From Dictyophora rubrovolvata (lineage: Eukaryota > Basidiomycota > Agaricomycetes > Phallales > Phallaceae), in assembly GCA_029959195.1 (NCBI GenBank), contig CP114120.1, positions 496,001 to 560,000 of the forward strand: a DNA stretch of 64,000 nucleotides, read 5' to 3'. Each line of letters opens with the position of its first letter. The first letter of the stretch is position 1. Positions 1 through 10,403 of this stretch are shown piece after piece. A program made the translations under genes and the position numbers. The notes under the pieces were generated by a model, which saw only the letters and a program-made list of their open reading frames with translations, was not told the DNA's origin and made no database searches.

Positions 1-2787
1 GCATTCAAATCTTCAGCCCCATATACACCTGAGCAAAATGGCACTGCAGAACGACTGAACCGAACCATAATTGAAAGGGTCAGAACAGTTCTGTATGATG
101 CTAAGTTGCCGCTTTCACTTTGGGCAGAAGTAGCTGCCTACGTTGCTTACACGAAGAACCGAAACTACACTCAATCCTTAAGCCAATTCAAGACCCCGGT
201 CGAGATGGTCTCTGGTCTGAAACCCGAAATTTCACGTTTGCATCGATTTGGTTGTGTAGCATATGTGTTAGATGAAAACCCTCATCGAACCAAGCTCCAG
301 CCAAAAGGAAAGGCCGGAATATTTGTTGGATATTCGACAACGCAGAAGGCTTGGAGAATCTATGATCCTGAAACTCGCAAGATCATAACATTGACAAATG
401 TTATCTTTGATGACAACACCTGTTGGAAAGAACGGTTGGCTGCTGAGGGGGAGTATAGGTATGAAGATTTAAAAATCGACTTACAAGACGACACCAGCAG
501 CGAACCACTTGAACAGGAAGACCTGTCCGACGATGATCTACCTCATAGATCAACTCCTACCCCTGACGCTCGTGTCATTCCCAATGTCCACAACATTCCC
601 GCTGATCTTGACGTCCATGATGTTCCTGACATCGACATCCCTGTACCCGATCCTGTACCTCAGGATATTCCGAATCTGCATAGAGCACAACGTCAACGTC
701 ATGCCGATGTAGATAGAGGGAATATCTTACCAGAAGGATCACAGCGTCGCGCGAAGCAACATGCCAAGGATGTTATTCGCACGGCCACCCGGAACTTGGG
801 CAGAACCTCTGCAAAACAATATGAGGCCATGCCCGAGGCTCCTCCCAATCCTCCTATAGATCCTCCTGCTGCTGACGAGCAAGATGTCCCAGATCTCGCT
901 AATGATGTAGAAGAGCCTGACAGAGACGAACCCAATGGCCCTGGTCTCGACCATGCGAACCTTGCATTGCAAGTCATCCCACGAACGTATTCTGAAGCAA
1001 TGAAGTCTGCAAATCAGTCAGAATGGCTCAGCGCAATGGAAGACGAAATCAGTTCAGTCCAATCTCTTGGTACTTACAAGTTGGTACCACCTCCTGAAGG
1101 TCGTGAGGTTATTGGATTGAAATGGGTCTTCAACATCAAGAACGACAATGAAGGGCATTTACTCAAATATAAGGCCCGCATCGTCACACTTGGATACCGT
1201 CAGAAGCCTGGTGTTGACTTCAGTGACACCTTCGCCCCTGTTGCCAAGATCGAGTCCATTCGCCTACTCTGTGCAATGGCTGCATCCCTCGACTTCGAGA
1301 TCCATGTTGTCGATGTCAACTCTGCGTTCCTGAACAGCGAACTCCCGAAAGACCAGACCGTGTTCATAAAGCAACCTGAAGGCTTTGTGGTTAGCGGAAA
1401 GGAAGAGTGGGCATGGGAACTGCGAAAGGCACTCTACGGACTTAAACAAGCCGGTCGTCTGTGGTATTTCAAGCTTCATTCCATCCTGACGACAATGGGC
1501 TTCACGTCCTGCAAGTCCGACCCCTGCATATTCTTCCGATATTCGTCCAACGCGAAAACGATGATCTCTGCACATGTCGACAATCTCGCACTCTACTGCT
1601 CCACAGTGGCAGAGACAAAGCGTGTCAAGGAACAGCTCTGCGAGCATGTCAAGATCAAGGACCTTGGTGAAATTTCAAAGTTCCTAGGCATGGAGGTCAG
1701 ACGCGACCGAAAACAACGAACAATAACATTCACCCACCGTACATACATCAGAAAGATCCTGCACGAATACGGAATGGAAAACTGCCACCCGGTATCAACG
1801 CCGTTGGAGACAGGACTGCACCTCAGCTTCGCAGATTGTCCATCTGCGAACGATGCTACATCTGACGATCACAAGATGCCGTACCAGAACGCAGTAGGCG
1901 CACTGAACTATTGCGTGGTCATGACTCGTCCCGACATTTCATTTGCGGTACAGCGAGTCTCCCAGTTCTGCAAAAATCCTGGAGAGAAGCACTGGAAAGC
2001 CGTCAAACGGATTTTCAGGTACTTGAAGGGGACGACGGACTATGGACTCACATTAGGCGGCACAGACCTCAAGCTCCGTGTCGACGCATATTCCGACGCC
2101 GACTTCGCTAACTCTCCGACGGATGGTCGATCCATATCCGGATACGCATTTACTGTCAACAACGCCGGTTGTTTTGCGTGGTCATCGAAGAAACAAACGG
2201 CGACGGCATTGTCAACAGGTGAGGCAGAGTACTACTCTGCAGTACATGCCGGACGCACCATTTACTGGCTGAAGCACCTGCTCTCGGAACTTGGTTTCGA
2301 CTCCCGGAAGCCTATAAAACTCTACATCGACAACACTTCGTCAATAAAAATTATTGAGAATGAAGGAGAAGTGTCTGCTCGCACCAAACACATCCGGCTC
2401 GCCTACCACTGGATCCGGGACGCTGTTCGCGAAGGGTATCTGTCTCCGGAACATGTCAGCACTCATGACAACCTATCCGACATCTTTACGAAGGCTTTAC
2501 CTGCAGTGAAACACAAGGAGATGGCGAGGAGACTGGGAATCAGTCCTATAGACGGCGATGGCGTGACTGAGGGGGAGTGTTGAGTTACAGTCACACTGTG
2601 ACTGCGTCACAGTGTATATAGTTACATACGCGCACCGCGCCTATTTCCTCACTCGTGTTGAGTACACGTAGTGAGGTACGTTCCTTTTATAGTTTAGCTT
2701 TTCTTTCTATTATTAATTACTGTACCTAGCAATATTCTTTAGGTACGCTAATATTCTATCACTCGTGTTGAGTACACGTAGTGAGCA
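1..2787 (+). mobile_element. Ty1/copia LTR retrotransposon, 3' part (pol end plus 3' LTR)
   Basis: One reading frame is open from base 1 to the stop at 2581-2583, so the element continues left of the window. In order it shows the end of the integrase core (TPEQNGTAER near bases 28-57), an acidic and proline-rich linker (about 430-960), the copia reverse transcriptase (about 990-1770, with LKWVFNIK, YGLKQAGR and KFLGMEV) and the RNase H domain (about 2070-2500). Integrase lying before reverse transcriptase is the copia order. A purine-rich tract ends at 2578 and the 3' LTR starts with TGTTGA. The visible coding part has no break, which suggests a fairly young copy; whether the whole element is intact cannot be judged. 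The right border near 2787 is approximate. Confidence 0.93.
2579..2787 (+). repeat. 3' LTR of the copia element
   Basis: It starts with TGTTGA directly after a purine tract, as copia LTRs do. It contains a palindrome around 2590-2616 (CACTGTGAC facing GTCACAGTG) and two copies of a 26-base hairpin motif (CTCACTCGTGT facing ACACG-AGTGAG) at about 2650-2676 and 2760-2785. The end is set where the second hairpin finishes with GAGCA; this is inference, because the 5' LTR lies outside the window. Confidence 0.6.
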
Positions 2788-2797
2788 ATATTCTTTA

Positions 2798-2965
2798 ATA
2801 TCGAGCGTCATCCGCGCATATATTCCATTAAAATTATTCGTGAAAAGCCAGAAAGAAGCCCAGAAACAAAACCCAAAGACTGCGAGTTGAGATGTGAAGT
2901 TTGAAGAGTAACTAGTAACTGGTGACCCGAAGGTTATACCCGTGAGACCATTGCACGCCATCGGA
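2798..2965. repeat. Dispersed repeat, copy 1 (other copy 5938-6090)
   Basis: About 95 bases around a core at 2845-2870 (GCCCAGAAACAAAAC) are near-identical to 5985-6012, and weaker similarity continues to about 2965. The unit is not recognised. The second copy lies just upstream of the membrane protein gene at 6373, so this one may be a duplicated upstream segment rather than a transposon. Bases 2966-3194 show nothing further. Confidence 0.6.
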
Positions 2966-3194
2966 CAATTTATACAGATGCACTGAGTATGATATTTCAG
3001 GTCATTTACCGGGAGGAAAAGTCTCACTCATAATAACTGGTGAACAAAGGTTTCATATATATATTTAACTCCAAGAAAGATCATAGACACCATAGATTTG
3101 GTTAAACTAACTTTTGAGTTATCATTAACAAGACAAAAGGTAAACGGAAACAAAAGAATGCTCAGGACTTACCAACTTGCTAGTAATACTTGAT

Positions 3195-3494
3195 TCATTG
3201 GTAATCGGGAAACAGGTACCTGTTAGGGAGGCAAGTGCCGACCTAAAGGGAAAGGTGTTAACACGCTTGTTAGACTACGTCCACATATATAGGGATGATC
3301 ATGCGTACAAAGAAGTCGCAAGTGGCACCTGGGCAGCACCCCGTGATAATGGTACAAGGTTGTCCGAGACACTGAGGTTGATTCAGAGATAGGGATTCAA
3401 AATTAATCTCAAGACGGCGGGGCTCAGGCACAATAGCCCCATTGACAAGGAAGACGTTGAGGAGAGTGAAGACTGCGAATTGAGTGAATTTCAT
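3195..3494 (-). CDS. Small secreted knottin-like cysteine-rich protein (copy 1)
   Basis: This predicted 77-residue protein comes from two exons, 3494-3309 and 3242-3195, with a 66 nt phase-0 intron. Residues 1-20 form a signal peptide (MKFTQFAVFTLLNVFLVNGA). Residues 42-67 carry six cysteines spaced C-x4-C-x5-CC-x4-C-x6-C, the cysteine framework of inhibitor cystine knot peptides. The gene is paralogous to 24780-25019 and to the dead copy near 23 kb: signal peptide, cysteine block, intron position and upstream TATA region all match. Compared with the 24.8 kb copy it has a longer spacer before the cysteines and an extra tail ending in PDYQ. Family function is unknown; an apoplastic or effector-like role is only inference. 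A TATA-like stretch on the minus strand near 3553-3567 lies about 65 bases upstream. Confidence 0.75.
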
Positions 3495-5937
3495 TGTAGT
3501 GAAAGATGCAACTTGAGCGAAGCTGTATACTGGTGCTCTGACTCGAAATACATGTCCTTTTTATATGCAAGGAAGCAGGGATTAAAAAAATGATAAAAAA
3601 TTGAAAATTAGAAATTAGGAATAAAATACAGGTGCCTCATTATTCTTCGGGGTGGGCTTTCAACTGACCTTGAAAATGTTACTCAGCCACAACTGACGCT
3701 TAACATAAATGCCTCGTGTGCGTGATGCGCTCACAAGTTTCGAATAATTCAAGGTGAGGAATTGAATGCGTACATTCAAGAATGTCAGACGCTTCAAAAT
3801 AAGAACCACATATGTTGAATACTTTATATTTTATTTGTATCATTATGTCCCTATGATTTCTTTTATGTGCCTCAAGGATAACTCTTTATGTTGACCTCGC
3901 ACAACAAAGGAATTTATTTTGTATTTGAAATGGTAGTTTACAGCTTATACGAGCATAGATTATTCCTCCCCAGAATTTGCCCTTTCAGTTCGCGTTACGA
4001 ATCGCGTAGCGGGGTTTTCCGCCATCGTTGTTGGTCTGTACCCTTCTGTACTCTTGAATTAATCACAAAGGCTGAAGTTGTCAGGCCAGCCTTTTCGATT
4101 GAATAAACTATTGTCTGTATGTAATTATGAATCTAGCATTGATTTCTGAGGTTCCTAATGTTCAAACTCACGTGTCGTTTGCTCAATTGAAATTATTCTA
4201 ATTCGTGGTTGACAGATGCCTCTCACGTACAGAGTTACGAGTGACCATAGGCGACGACCGGGAACCTACTGATCTCCTAATGTTCTCAATACTGAGCTGC
4301 TAAAGCACCACGAAAAGCTTCAAAATTTTCGTCTCGCCGTTGCGGGGTTCGAGTCGGAGGGGGTGCCAAAACCTAGTAGCCCGTACCGGAGCCATCAACC
4401 CCCCAAGCCGGCCTGATGCATAATTGATATTGAGTCTTGACATTGCGATTCATGAATACCATTTTTTTCAAAAAGTGCATGCCTCGAAAATTCTTAAATT
4501 TGAATTGAGTTTCTTACAGCCAGAACCCCAATTCAATGAACTCCATGCCGCATTTAGCTCTTCGGGGACATGCCAATTTCAATTGTACTTCCCAGTTCGG
4601 CATGGTGCTTTTGTTGGCGTGTTTCCTGCTATACAGTACGAAGCAGGACTTAATTCATCGGTTTTTTTTGAAGCCGTGACAGTTAGTGATTATAGGTGGG
4701 TTCGGGAAGACAAATAGGAAATATCGGTCGGTGTGTGAGACTATTAGTGTACTTGAGACAATTCATTAAAGTCAATTCCTCCCGTAATAAGCCGCTTTTA
4801 CGTATACGATTCAATAAAGACTAACGATCTACTTCGTCAACGAAACGATATCTCGGCAGCTTTCCGCACTGATTCAAGGACCTACTGAAATGCATGACCC
4901 CGAACATTTGGATTATTAAACCCTCCGAAGATAGGCCCTCGCAATGCTCTTAAAACCATCCAACATCCTTATCAATCAGAAGGGAATGGACTTATAGCGC
5001 GGGACTAGTTGGTTAGGCTACTAGTAGGGTGTGTTAAAAGTATCGGAAATGAGATTCGTGGTGAACCTCAGATACGGATGAAAGAGTGCTCATTAGAATT
5101 TAGGAGCGTTGTGTGTTGTTGGGTATCATTCTCCACTCAATCGAAAAAGTCAAGGACGTGAATGGTATCGTTTCCTCTCATCTGAAATGATTTTTCAACA
5201 CCCTCTTCAATTGCATGGCAACGAAAAAATATTCGAGTACTCATATGAGGGTGCATGTTGGAATAATGCAGGGTATTTGCGTTCCTACAATAACACGCGG
5301 TCTAGTGTGGTACTAAATAGGCAAATATGGGTAAATTATAGATGAATGTTCCTATCAGGGCTGCCGCACCTGATTACGCACTGCGAGGGTTCACAAATTG
5401 AATGATTATCCTGATCTTGAGCTTATGAATAAAGCTCGGAAAACCATTATACTGCTTTTTTTGTGAGATATTCTTTGACGTCAAAAATGTGTTGTAGGTA
5501 CGTTAGCAACTTAGCTCACCTTAGTTGACGCTCACCACATGTTCTTCCTAGTAGCTTCACAAACAAGAATCGTGGCTCTAACTAGCCATATTTGTGACTT
5601 CCGTGCAACGTAGTGCGGTGACTGGCGAAGTCGAAATGATGATGACGGCGTCAGGGACTGTTTAATCCTTTCGCGCACGTGACTAGTGCCGTGACTCAGA
5701 CTCATTATGTACGGAATCATTTCTCAAGCCATCAACAACGTATATGATAGCCTGTTACAGCCCCTCTCATATAAGGGGCCTAGAGTCCGTTTTGGAATTT
5801 CATCTCTTACCCTTGCTTCAAATTTTGAACCTAATGACGAAAAATACGGATCAAAATCAAGTTGTAGTTCAACAAAACACTACCTCCTCGGGGATAGTTG
5901 TTTTGTTTAACTAAATATAGTCACATGTCTCCGCGTA
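3495..5937. other. Intergenic, no supported gene
   Basis: Open frames here are short and without recognisable domains. The first about 100 bases upstream of the knottin gene match the promoters of the other two copies. Nothing else could be named. Confidence 0.6.
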
Positions 5938-6090
5938 AATATCGAGCGCCGTCCTCCCACGCATTTTCATCAAAATTATTATAAAACCAGAAAGAAGCCC
6001 AGAAACAAAACTCAAAGGCTGCGAGCTGAGATGGTATCGTTGGTCAACAGGGTGACCGTAGAAACTGCATTGAGACAGTGACACAGCTTA
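5938..6090. repeat. Dispersed repeat, copy 2 (other copy 2798-2965)
   Basis: This is a direct-orientation copy of the segment at 2798-2965, with the core GCCCAGAAACAAAAC at about 5995-6010. It lies some 280 bases upstream of the membrane protein start, so it could include part of that gene's promoter. Confidence 0.6.
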
Positions 6091-6372
6091 CGGACGACCG
6101 GTAGTCGTTTGTTTTCAATCCCAGTCTCTCTGGCTTGTTTACCAGTTTATGTAAGGCACATTGCTCTTGGCATTTAAACCTTCACTTCAATCCTTGTTTA
6201 TATACCTTATACTTCACGCTAATACCTTCGGGACACAGGCCAATCTCTTTTCTTCTCCGGTCTTCGTTCAACGAACTAGTATTCACTTCACCTTCACAGT
6301 AACTTTTCAGCAAGAAGAAACAAATTAACGAACGGAACAACAACTTATTGACCTGACATCCAGAGAAAAGAC

Positions 6373-7332
6373 ATGTCAACCAGGCCACCTCAAGTTCGTT
6401 CACTCGCCAGACGCTACTTTTGCGGCTGTATCCCCGTCTCCGTCGGAACCTTCATAACATCTGCCATCCTAATGGTGCTCTCTATCGCGATGGTTGGCTG
6501 GATCATATTCTTGTTGACTGGTGCGTAAAAGACACCTCGCTCTGTGATCAGGTTGCCACTATCACTGCACACGAGCACCCTTGCCAGCCGCATGGAAACT
6601 GCGCTGGTATAGGCGCTGCTGCAAGGTTGCACTGCTGCACCGCTCAGGCTTGGTTGTTAGGTATAGAAATGGATTACAAAGCTGACAATTGAACTCGTAT
6701 TGTTTTTTCATAGACAAGAAGGATGTCGCTCTTGCTGCCCTTCCACACGATATTAGAATTGGGCTTAGTATACTTCTCGTCATATTTATCTTAATGGCCC
6801 TGGTTTCACTGCTAGGGTGAGTTTGTCGGTCGGCTCGTGATAATGATGTCCTATTTAAACCGACCCTCTCGGTCATATATCACAGTGTAATAGGCACGAT
6901 CAGACGGAATCGTCGATTGGTCAAAATCTATTCATGGGCAGTTTTGGCTATTTGCGCCATTGACCTGGCTGGAGAAGTATACCTCTTCTTCGTTCTTTTC
7001 ATACGCAAATGCAATGATCAAGTAGTCGATGGTCTGCAGTTCCAATGCGTATCCATTTCCACGGGCGTGAAAGCTATTTTTTTCATCCTTTCATTGATAC
7101 TTCTCGCTACTCAGATCTGTAAGTCGCAGTCATTCTCTTTTAAACATATGTGATGTTTTCTTCACTTTTTCTTGTAGACGTCGCCTTCGTAATACGCAGT
7201 TATCAAAAACAACTGAAAGATGAAGAATACCTTCAGGAGGAATATATGGCGTACAACAGAGCTGCCTTTGATATGCCTGCAGTTGGCAGTGCAGGAAATT
7301 ACGCCAAAGTACCATTACAGGACGATTATTGA
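6373..7332 (+). CDS. Four-helix membrane protein, unknown function
   Basis: The four-exon model (6373-6520, 6714-6816, 6886-7118, 7178-7332) gives about 212 residues with consistent phases. There are four hydrophobic segments: near residues 25-49 (VGTFITSAILMVLSIAMVGW), 58-81, 95-118 and 133-155. A basic loop (RRNRRLVK) sits between helices 2 and 3, and two cysteines lie in the loop after helix 3 (RKCNDQ and FQCVS). The C-terminal tail is tyrosine-rich and ends in LQDDY. This layout resembles fungal tetraspan or MARVEL-like proteins, but no family motif was recognised. Intron 1 is long (193 nt) and could hide another exon, so the first junction is the least certain. Confidence 0.7.
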
Positions 7333-7471
7333 TTGGAAATTATATTTTATTGGCAAGTGTTCTTAGTGTTTGTAGTTCATATTATATATATATGATTTGA
7401 TTTTGGCTTTCTAAATGGGGATTTTTAACGTTTTGGCCGCTATGTTGGTCAGTGGCGAGACCGCATCCGTT

Positions 7472-7559
7472 GCCCGGCTAACTCAGTCGGTAGAGTGTCA
7501 GACTTTTACGACGCTTGATCGTAATCTGACAGCCGCGGGTTCGAGCCCCGCGTCGGGCT
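7472..7559 (+). tRNA. tRNA-Lys(UUU) with a 15 nt intron
   Basis: The acceptor stem GCCCGGC (7472-7478) pairs with GTCGGGC (7552-7558). The D arm is ACTC..GAGT, the anticodon stem is TCAGA (7498-7502) with TCTGA (7525-7529), and the T arm is GCGGG-TTCGAGC-CCCGC (7535-7551). The anticodon TTT is at 7505-7507. A 15 nt intron (7509-7523) follows base 37, the canonical nuclear tRNA intron site, and its 3' end can pair with the anticodon region (TTACGA with TCGTAA). The discriminator base is T, which is unusual for lysine tRNA. Confidence 0.95.
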
Positions 7560-7563
7560 AGGA

Positions 7564-7570
7564 TTTTTTT
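7564..7570 (+). terminator. RNA polymerase III terminator of tRNA-Lys
   Basis: A run of seven T residues begins five bases after the tRNA 3' end, as expected for polymerase III termination. Confidence 0.85.
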
Positions 7571-8669
7571 CTTTTACCAGTGCAGATTGTGTACGCTATG
7601 AATTTGTGTTGGCTCCTGTAACGAATATCGTACTGGAAAGGACTGTCGCCGAAAATTCCCTTTTTGGGTATCCCTGCGGGCATTCAGGAAGATGATGTAT
7701 CTCGTCACATCGGGGGCGACTTTCGATCATACCTAATTCAGGTTAACGCACTATTTCAAGTTGAATGAATCAAACAGTTGAAAACAAGTTATTGATGATA
7801 TATGACAACTTAAACACTTCCTGGGGAAACTTCTTCGTCGCCGCCTCGGCCCTCGGTGTCCCCGTCAGGGTAATGAATTACAGAGAGTCTGCGAAATGTT
7901 TTCTGATTGCATGTCAATGCTTAAATTTAATTGATAATAATATAAAGAGAAAATGAACTGATGGACAATGAGAAAAGACAAAGAAAAGAAAACTCGCCCT
8001 TTATCTTGTTAGGCAGTCTCTGATCTAGTCTCCGATCCTGCTAAGATTGATTCAGTTGAATAGTCGTCTTGGACGGTGGTGTTTTCATCTCCAGCTTTCA
8101 AACTCTCGTCCAGATGTTTTGTAAACGTCGTGATACTTGAAGAAGTCCGGCGACTTCTTGCCAGCAGTGTGGTGATATTGGTGCAACGTAACGAGTGCCG
8201 ATTCTGCCGAGCGGGATCAATTCGTTTTGTTTGAGGCAGAGACGATGGCTGTTCTCGGCTTTAGCCAATGATTAATGACATCTTAGTCAGATACCACGTG
8301 ATCGCGTTCGGTTCTTCCACGTGAAATTTAGTTCGGTCGCTGCGAAGAATTGGCAGTTGAAGGTGTCTTTTGTATTGTACATAAACGTACATGCAGCTTC
8401 TGAGAGATGATTCGTTATCGCAAGTGTGTTTATCCCTCTATATACCAAAGCCCGATTTCAATATTACAACAGAATAAATGGAATAAATAGCCATATTGCC
8501 AATGCACCGAGTACGAAGCTGCAGTAACAACAACAATGAATTGGCCTGTTTGGAATAAACGCGCACAGTTCTGGTCTGTTCGGATTGTTTAAAAGTTATT
8601 CAAAATCGACTACATGACAAGTATGTTATTGTTCACGAGAGAAAGATAGACGATAAGACAGACCTGATA
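7571..8669. other. Intergenic, no supported gene
   Basis: No frame with family features was found. The right part is the 3' flank of the F-box gene. Confidence 0.6.
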
Positions 8670-10403
8670 TTAGCGTCGTCGTCGAACTTCGACATGAATG
8701 GGGCCATCTTTTCGCAGCCGCAGTGGCAGTATAGGTTTAACAGTTTCTCGCAGCCGCAATATAGGCTGAACGTTTTCCCATATTATTTCGGGGCATTTGA
8801 CAAGCAGTTGTAATGGATATCCTTCTTCCCAACGTCTGTCGCAACAAGTACGGACCGCAAATGCAAGAAGTTGGTCCAGTGGAATAAGCTGCAGATCGAT
8901 ACATATTTCGCGTAGAAAAAGACAGGGGAATACAGACGTTTCAGGATTGGGGAGGGGCTTTGTGTCTTCTGGGCCATTGCTGGCAGTGATAGGGACTGCA
9001 TCTAGAGCGGGATCCTGCGCGGGACTTGTGTCAGAAGCCATTATATTACTCATATTGTATTCGGAGGCTGCAAGTTGTTCCGGATTCGGGGTCAATGTTG
9101 ATAAGCACGATAAGTATGTTTCCTTGATGCTAGCTTCGATGCTCAGGGACTCCAGACTCTGTAGCGAAACAAAAAGTTTTGAGAATGGTATAAATTCCAA
9201 CGAGGTGTCGAACACAAGCCTCAAGTGGGTGATGCTAGTCGAACTGATAGAACGCATTAACGGATTCCAAAGGTCTACCATGCTCGACATGTCGTCGTAA
9301 AGATACGCGAGTCTATTTATATGTCTTGATTCTGAGCCGTGCTTTTCTTCAACCTTCAACTCAACAAATTCGCCTCTAAAGTCAGAGAACAGAATATAAA
9401 GGAACGCGAACTGCGCTCGAGATAGAAGCTGGACTAAAGGCGGCCAATGTGTGAACTCCGGGAGATATAAAGAAGTGATATTCCATGTGAGAGTCGAGGG
9501 AAAAATTACATAATTCAAGATCAAGTTCATCAACTCGGTCGTTCGGTTCACCTGTAGTATGAGCCTTTGCATATGTGGTAAATGGACCATGCGGGGGACG
9601 GAATTCCCAATGAATGGCCAGATGAATTTCGAGGACCAATCGGTTAAAATACGAAGCAAATGCAGGCAGGGGGATAATTCCAGAAAATTAAGAAAAAGAC
9701 AAAAATTGATGTCCGTAAGATCTGGTATAGTCAGATCAAGTTTCAACAGGCCGTGAAATGAAGGACAACGCAATTCTCTGAAATCGGGGGAAATCTGATG
9801 ATTGAGTATGCTCTTGAGATTTGGTGCGTTTATAGAAAAAAACGCGTCCAGAAATGTTTCTTTGAGGGGAAGGTCGGTGAAGAGATACAGCGAGGAAGAT
9901 AACGTTTGCAGTTCCGGCGCGGGTCGTTGAAAATACGACAAAACTTGTTTGATCGATGCCTCCAGAGGATTGAGGGGGTTGGGAAGACGATCAAAGTAAA
10001 TATACATGTGTAGCGTCTTAAATCGATGGATCTGTTGGAAAACGGAGGAAAGCATGTTGGATGTATCGTCGGAGCCCAGTCTACGACTGGTAGAACGGTT
10101 AAATTTGAGGAATACGGTTAATAAAGCAGATTTTGAGCGACGAAGCAGCTCCATTATTATATCTGGTTTCGTATGTGGAATGATGATGAATGTCCACAAT
10201 GTGGGATCGGATAGAAGAGCATATCTCCATGAACGACAAATATGCGAGGCGGACATCGGCGGCATCAGTGGCGCCAGCGGTGGAATGAATTTTCGTTCAG
10301 TAAACTCCCCCGACCCCGGTGTGTACGTGAACATATAGATTATTATTTCTCTGAAGATCTCGTAAGGAATACGCATAATCGCAGGTCCTGAGTCCAGCTC
10401 CAT
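8670..10403 (-). CDS. F-box/leucine-rich-like protein
   Basis: The single exon encodes 577 residues from the ATG at 10403-10401; the frame can be opened 12 bases earlier only with GTG. The N-terminus has a typical basidiomycete F-box (IPYEIFREII, then HICRSWRYALLSDPTLWTFI at about residues 52-71), the segment that binds Skp1 in SCF ubiquitin ligases. The rest has irregular leucine-rich repeats (SITHLRLVF, SLESLSIEA), which in this family receive the substrate. The tail is basic (VEVRRRR). A decayed copy of the middle of this gene lies at 49250-49895, and another F-box gene begins at 63950. The substrate is unknown. Such genes form large, fast-changing families in Agaricomycetes. Confidence 0.85.
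   Translation of the reverse strand: MELDSGPAIMRIPYEIFREIIIYMFTYTPGSGEFTERKFIPPLAPLMPPMSASHICRSWRYALLSDPTLWTFIIIPHTKPDIIMELLRRSKSALLTVFLKFNRSTSRRLGSDDTSNMLSSVFQQIHRFKTLHMYIYFDRLPNPLNPLEASIKQVLSYFQRPAPELQTLSSSLYLFTDLPLKETFLDAFFSINAPNLKSILNHQISPDFRELRCPSFHGLLKLDLTIPDLTDINFCLFLNFLELSPCLHLLRILTDWSSKFIWPFIGNSVPRMVHLPHMQRLILQVNRTTELMNLILNYVIFPSTLTWNITSLYLPEFTHWPPLVQLLSRAQFAFLYILFSDFRGEFVELKVEEKHGSESRHINRLAYLYDDMSSMVDLWNPLMRSISSTSITHLRLVFDTSLEFIPFSKLFVSLQSLESLSIEASIKETYLSCLSTLTPNPEQLAASEYNMSNIMASDTSPAQDPALDAVPITASNGPEDTKPLPNPETSVFPCLFLREICIDLQLIPLDQLLAFAVRTCCDRRWEEGYPLQLLVKCPEIIWENVQPILRLRETVKPILPLRLRKDGPIHVEVRRRR

Noticed and set aside
699-977. Antisense frames within the copia element
   Set aside because: Shadows of the polyprotein frame on the other strand.
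4320-4380. GGTTCGAGTC, resembling the B box of a tRNA or SINE
   Set aside because: No pairing T stem, acceptor stem or A box could be found around it.
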